Source: Alphaproteobacteria bacterium (GTDB lineage: Bacteria; Pseudomonadota; Alphaproteobacteria; RF32; CAG-239). Taken from it: a DNA stretch of 43,116 nt. The notes below the pieces were generated by a model. It did no database searches. It worked only from the letters and a program-made list of their open reading frames with translations, and was not told the DNA's origin. Shown here piece by piece: positions 40,996 to 43,116 of this stretch. The DNA lies in the NCBI GenBank assembly GCA_017465405.1, contig JAFTWG010000003.1, forward strand, positions 1-43,116, read 5' to 3'. Each line of letters starts with the position of its first letter. Positions within the stretch are counted from its first letter, which is position 1. The position numbers were made by a program, and so were the translations under genes.

Positions 40996-43116
40996 ATGAA
41001 AAAAATTGCTTGCACAATCTTGTTTACCGCGTTGCCTTTATACTATGTAAACGCCGCTGAAGTTTCAACCTCTGCTGATTTTAGAGACGCTCTTACCTCC
41101 GGAAATAGTATTGTTCTGAAAAATGATATAGTTCTTAGCGATACCGAAAACGGAGTAAGTTGGAGCGAGCCTGCTTCTGGTCATGGTAACAATATTACCA
41201 TAAACGGGGGAGGATATACCGTCAGCGGTGGTGATATCGAAACTAATATGTTTCGAAATTGGGGAACAATAGAATCTATTGAAAACATAACATTTTCCGA
41301 TTTTTATAACGATCCTGAAGTTTCTCCGGGTGTAGATGATGAGTTAAGTGCTGTTATAATGAATGTTGGAAAAATTAATAAAATTGATGCCAACTTTCAC
41401 AATAATACCGCTTATGACGGGGCTGCCATTTTTAACGGAAGCGGATATGAAATTGGTAGCATAAATGGAAATTTTATTGGTAATAAGACCATAGGTGCAT
41501 CTTGGGAACATGGACATGAAGCATCAGGAGCTGCCATATTTAACCAAGGACATATTAAAAATATCACCGGATATTTTAAAAATAATAACAGTTGGATGCA
41601 TGGTACTATCTGGAACTATGGAACGATTGATAATATAACGGCAACATTTGAAGAAAATTATCGTTCTGCTGTTGGCGGAAATGGTGGTTCTGTAACTATC
41701 ACAAAATCAAAATTTTTAAAAAATACAACATGGCAAGGAAGACAAGGAGAAGGACAAGCAGGAGCCGCAATACATTCTTATGGTACAAATGTTACGGTTA
41801 AAGAAACGGAATTTACGGAAAATTCTGCATGGTGGACCGGTGGAGCTATTTATAATACTTGGGGGAGTTTAGATATATCTGACAGTACATTTACTAAAAA
41901 TTCAGCAGGAGAAGAAGGCGGTGCGATTCTAAAAACCGGTGGTATAGGAAAAATATTAAACACAACTTTTACATCAAATTCCAGCGGTAGATCTGGCGGG
42001 GCTATTTATAACACGACTTCTGCCGGTACCACTATTGATAATAGTAGTTTTGACAGTAATACAGCTTATGCTAATGGAGGCGCTATATATAACAATAACA
42101 AACTGAATATAAGCAACTCTGAAATTATAGGAAACAAAGCTACTACCGGAGCAGGAGGGGCTATTTATGCCGGTGTAAATGCTCAAACTTTACTGACTAA
42201 TGTAACAATCAAAAATAACTCTACGGGAAATACCTCTGCCGGAGCTATTCATAGTCTTGCTGACATCACATTACAAGCTGATGGAAAAGAGATGCTTATT
42301 AGTGGTAATAATGCTAATACTAATCAGACCGCTATTTATATGGAAACTGCAGGTACAACTTTATACTTGAATAGTTTTAATGATGGTAACTTTATTACGG
42401 ATGATAAAGTAGATGGAGCTGATTATAATATTCAAGTAGGAGGAGATTTAACCGGTCATATCCGCTTCAATAATGAAGTGAATAATCTTAAAACCTTAAA
42501 AATGTCCGATGGAGGACAATTATTTGTTGATAAAGACCAAGCTTTTGCAATGCAATCATATATGGCATCTGCAGATAAAGGGAATACTCCGGCTTTATTG
42601 TTGGATGTTGAATTAAGTTCTGATGGTAATCTTACAAATGGTATCTTGAATGTATCAGGAGATGTAGAAGGGACGACAAATGTTATTATAAATTCCTTAT
42701 CAATGACCGAGGTTGAAGATCCGTATTCGATATTAAGTCCTTTTGTGGTTGCTCCGACAGATGATACAACAACATCTGCAGTATTTAATATAGCTGCAGT
42801 CTATGGAAGTCCTTATATGTATGAAACATTATATAATGCTAAAGGAGATGAAGAAGGAAGTGTTTGGTATTTGGGATTGACCGAAAAAATAGAACCGGAA
42901 CCAACCCCAACTCCGACTCCGACCCCAACCCCAACCCCTAATCCTAATAAACCGGTCGGTCAGGTTGTTGTTCGTCCTGAGATTATCGGTTTTGAAGCCT
43001 TGCCGAGTGCCGGTTTAGCTCAAACTAACGGAATGATATATAACATAATGCGCAAAGTTAACGTAAATCGTTTATATTGTCCGGGTTGCGGTTTTTATGA
43101 TTATAATTGGGATGGA
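40996..43116 (+). CDS. Autotransporter-type surface protein with Pmp repeats, cut by the window end
   Basis: The frame is open for 707 codons to the last base. A signal peptide (KKIACTILFTALPLYYVNA) is followed by a long parallel beta-helix. From about residue 270 it shows regular coils of 25-27 residues, each with an FxxN and a GGAI element, such as STFTKNSAGEEGGAI, TTFTSNSSGRSGGAI and SSFDSNTAYANGGAI, the pattern of chlamydial polymorphic membrane proteins. A linker of alternating Pro and Thr (about 635-650) leads to the start of what is likely an outer-membrane beta-barrel. The protein would be surface-exposed, perhaps an adhesin. GGAG precedes the ATG. The 3' end lies outside the window. 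Confidence 0.85.
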   Translation, partial: MKKIACTILFTALPLYYVNAAEVSTSADFRDALTSGNSIVLKNDIVLSDTENGVSWSEPASGHGNNITINGGGYTVSGGDIETNMFRNWGTIESIENITFSDFYNDPEVSPGVDDELSAVIMNVGKINKIDANFHNNTAYDGAAIFNGSGYEIGSINGNFIGNKTIGASWEHGHEASGAAIFNQGHIKNITGYFKNNNSWMHGTIWNYGTIDNITATFEENYRSAVGGNGGSVTITKSKFLKNTTWQGRQGEGQAGAAIHSYGTNVTVKETEFTENSAWWTGGAIYNTWGSLDISDSTFTKNSAGEEGGAILKTGGIGKILNTTFTSNSSGRSGGAIYNTTSAGTTIDNSSFDSNTAYANGGAIYNNNKLNISNSEIIGNKATTGAGGAIYAGVNAQTLLTNVTIKNNSTGNTSAGAIHSLADITLQADGKEMLISGNNANTNQTAIYMETAGTTLYLNSFNDGNFITDDKVDGADYNIQVGGDLTGHIRFNNEVNNLKTLKMSDGGQLFVDKDQAFAMQSYMASADKGNTPALLLDVELSSDGNLTNGILNVSGDVEGTTNVIINSLSMTEVEDPYSILSPFVVAPTDDTTTSAVFNIAAVYGSPYMYETLYNAKGDEEGSVWYLGLTEKIEPEPTPTPTPTPTPTPNPNKPVGQVVVRPEIIGFEALPSAGLAQTNGMIYNIMRKVNVNRLYCPGCGFYDYNWDG
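42898..42951 (+). repeat. Short tandem repeat coding for a Pro-Thr linker
   Basis: About seven imperfect copies of a six-base unit of the form CCNACN encode alternating Pro and Thr between passenger and barrel regions. Since the unit is six bases, copy-number change would alter linker length without shifting the frame. Confidence 0.7.

Noticed and set aside
41974..42186. 70-codon minus-strand frame
   Set aside because: A shadow inside the repeat region of the autotransporter gene.
42898..42951. CRISPR-like short repeats
   Set aside because: The units are contiguous six-base codon pairs for Pro-Thr, with no spacers.

Overview
The window is low in GC and densely coded. It looks like chromosome from an uncultured alphaproteobacterium, probably host- or gut-associated and living with little oxygen. 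I infer this from the gene set: an unfused secD-secF pair behind yajC, cmk-rpsA, a full SUF Fe-S operon, a LysM/LytM lipoprotein, a GRSMIEM-type prepilin, a rubredoxin and an RquA-like rhodoquinone enzyme. RquA and rubredoxin together suggest fumarate respiration under anoxia. No tRNA, complete insertion sequence or CRISPR array is visible.

Layout. 1-160: 3' end of a 5S rRNA and its terminator. 240-4835: a long open frame for a phage/ICE-type polyvalent protein (two ADP-ribosyltransferase-like modules and two zincin motifs). It lacks a start codon and runs past its natural end into the next gene's terminator, so it appears to be a mobile-element remnant. 4890-8840: prepilin, HD hydrolase, divergent gpsA and small orphan genes. 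8901-12744 (minus): nlpD-like, yajC, secD, secF. 12887-19243 (plus): sufB, MazG-like, sufC, sufD, sufS, DMT transporter, sufT, mostly joined by overlapping stop/start codons. 19240-21040 (minus): M20 peptidase and GNAT. 21180-24390 (plus): sufE, sucC-like, sucD-like, comF. 24387-27412: rubredoxin, slyX, amidohydrolase, cold-shock protein, mntP and a small secreted protein. 27554-32689: a 1486-residue protein of unknown function and an internally duplicated membrane protein. 32731-40922: AlkD-like protein, LplT-Aas fusion, rpsA, cmk, rsmE, rquA. 40996-end: an autotransporter with Pmp-type repeats, cut by the window edge.

How the genes work together. The SUF genes build Fe-S clusters: SufS with SufE supplies sulfur, SufBCD is the scaffold and SufT assists maturation. 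SecD, SecF and YajC assist protein export. GpsA and the LplT-Aas fusion make and repair phospholipid. RpsA, RsmE and Cmk serve translation and nucleotide supply.

The points most worth following are: the SucC/SucD-like pair, which lacks the phosphohistidine and its partner glutamate; an eight-cysteine insert in SufD; a hairpin that would hide the gpsA ribosome-binding site; the truncated polyvalent gene; three small genes without Shine-Dalgarno sequences behind similar TTGACA promoters; and the giant and duplicated orphans at 27.5-32.7 kb.
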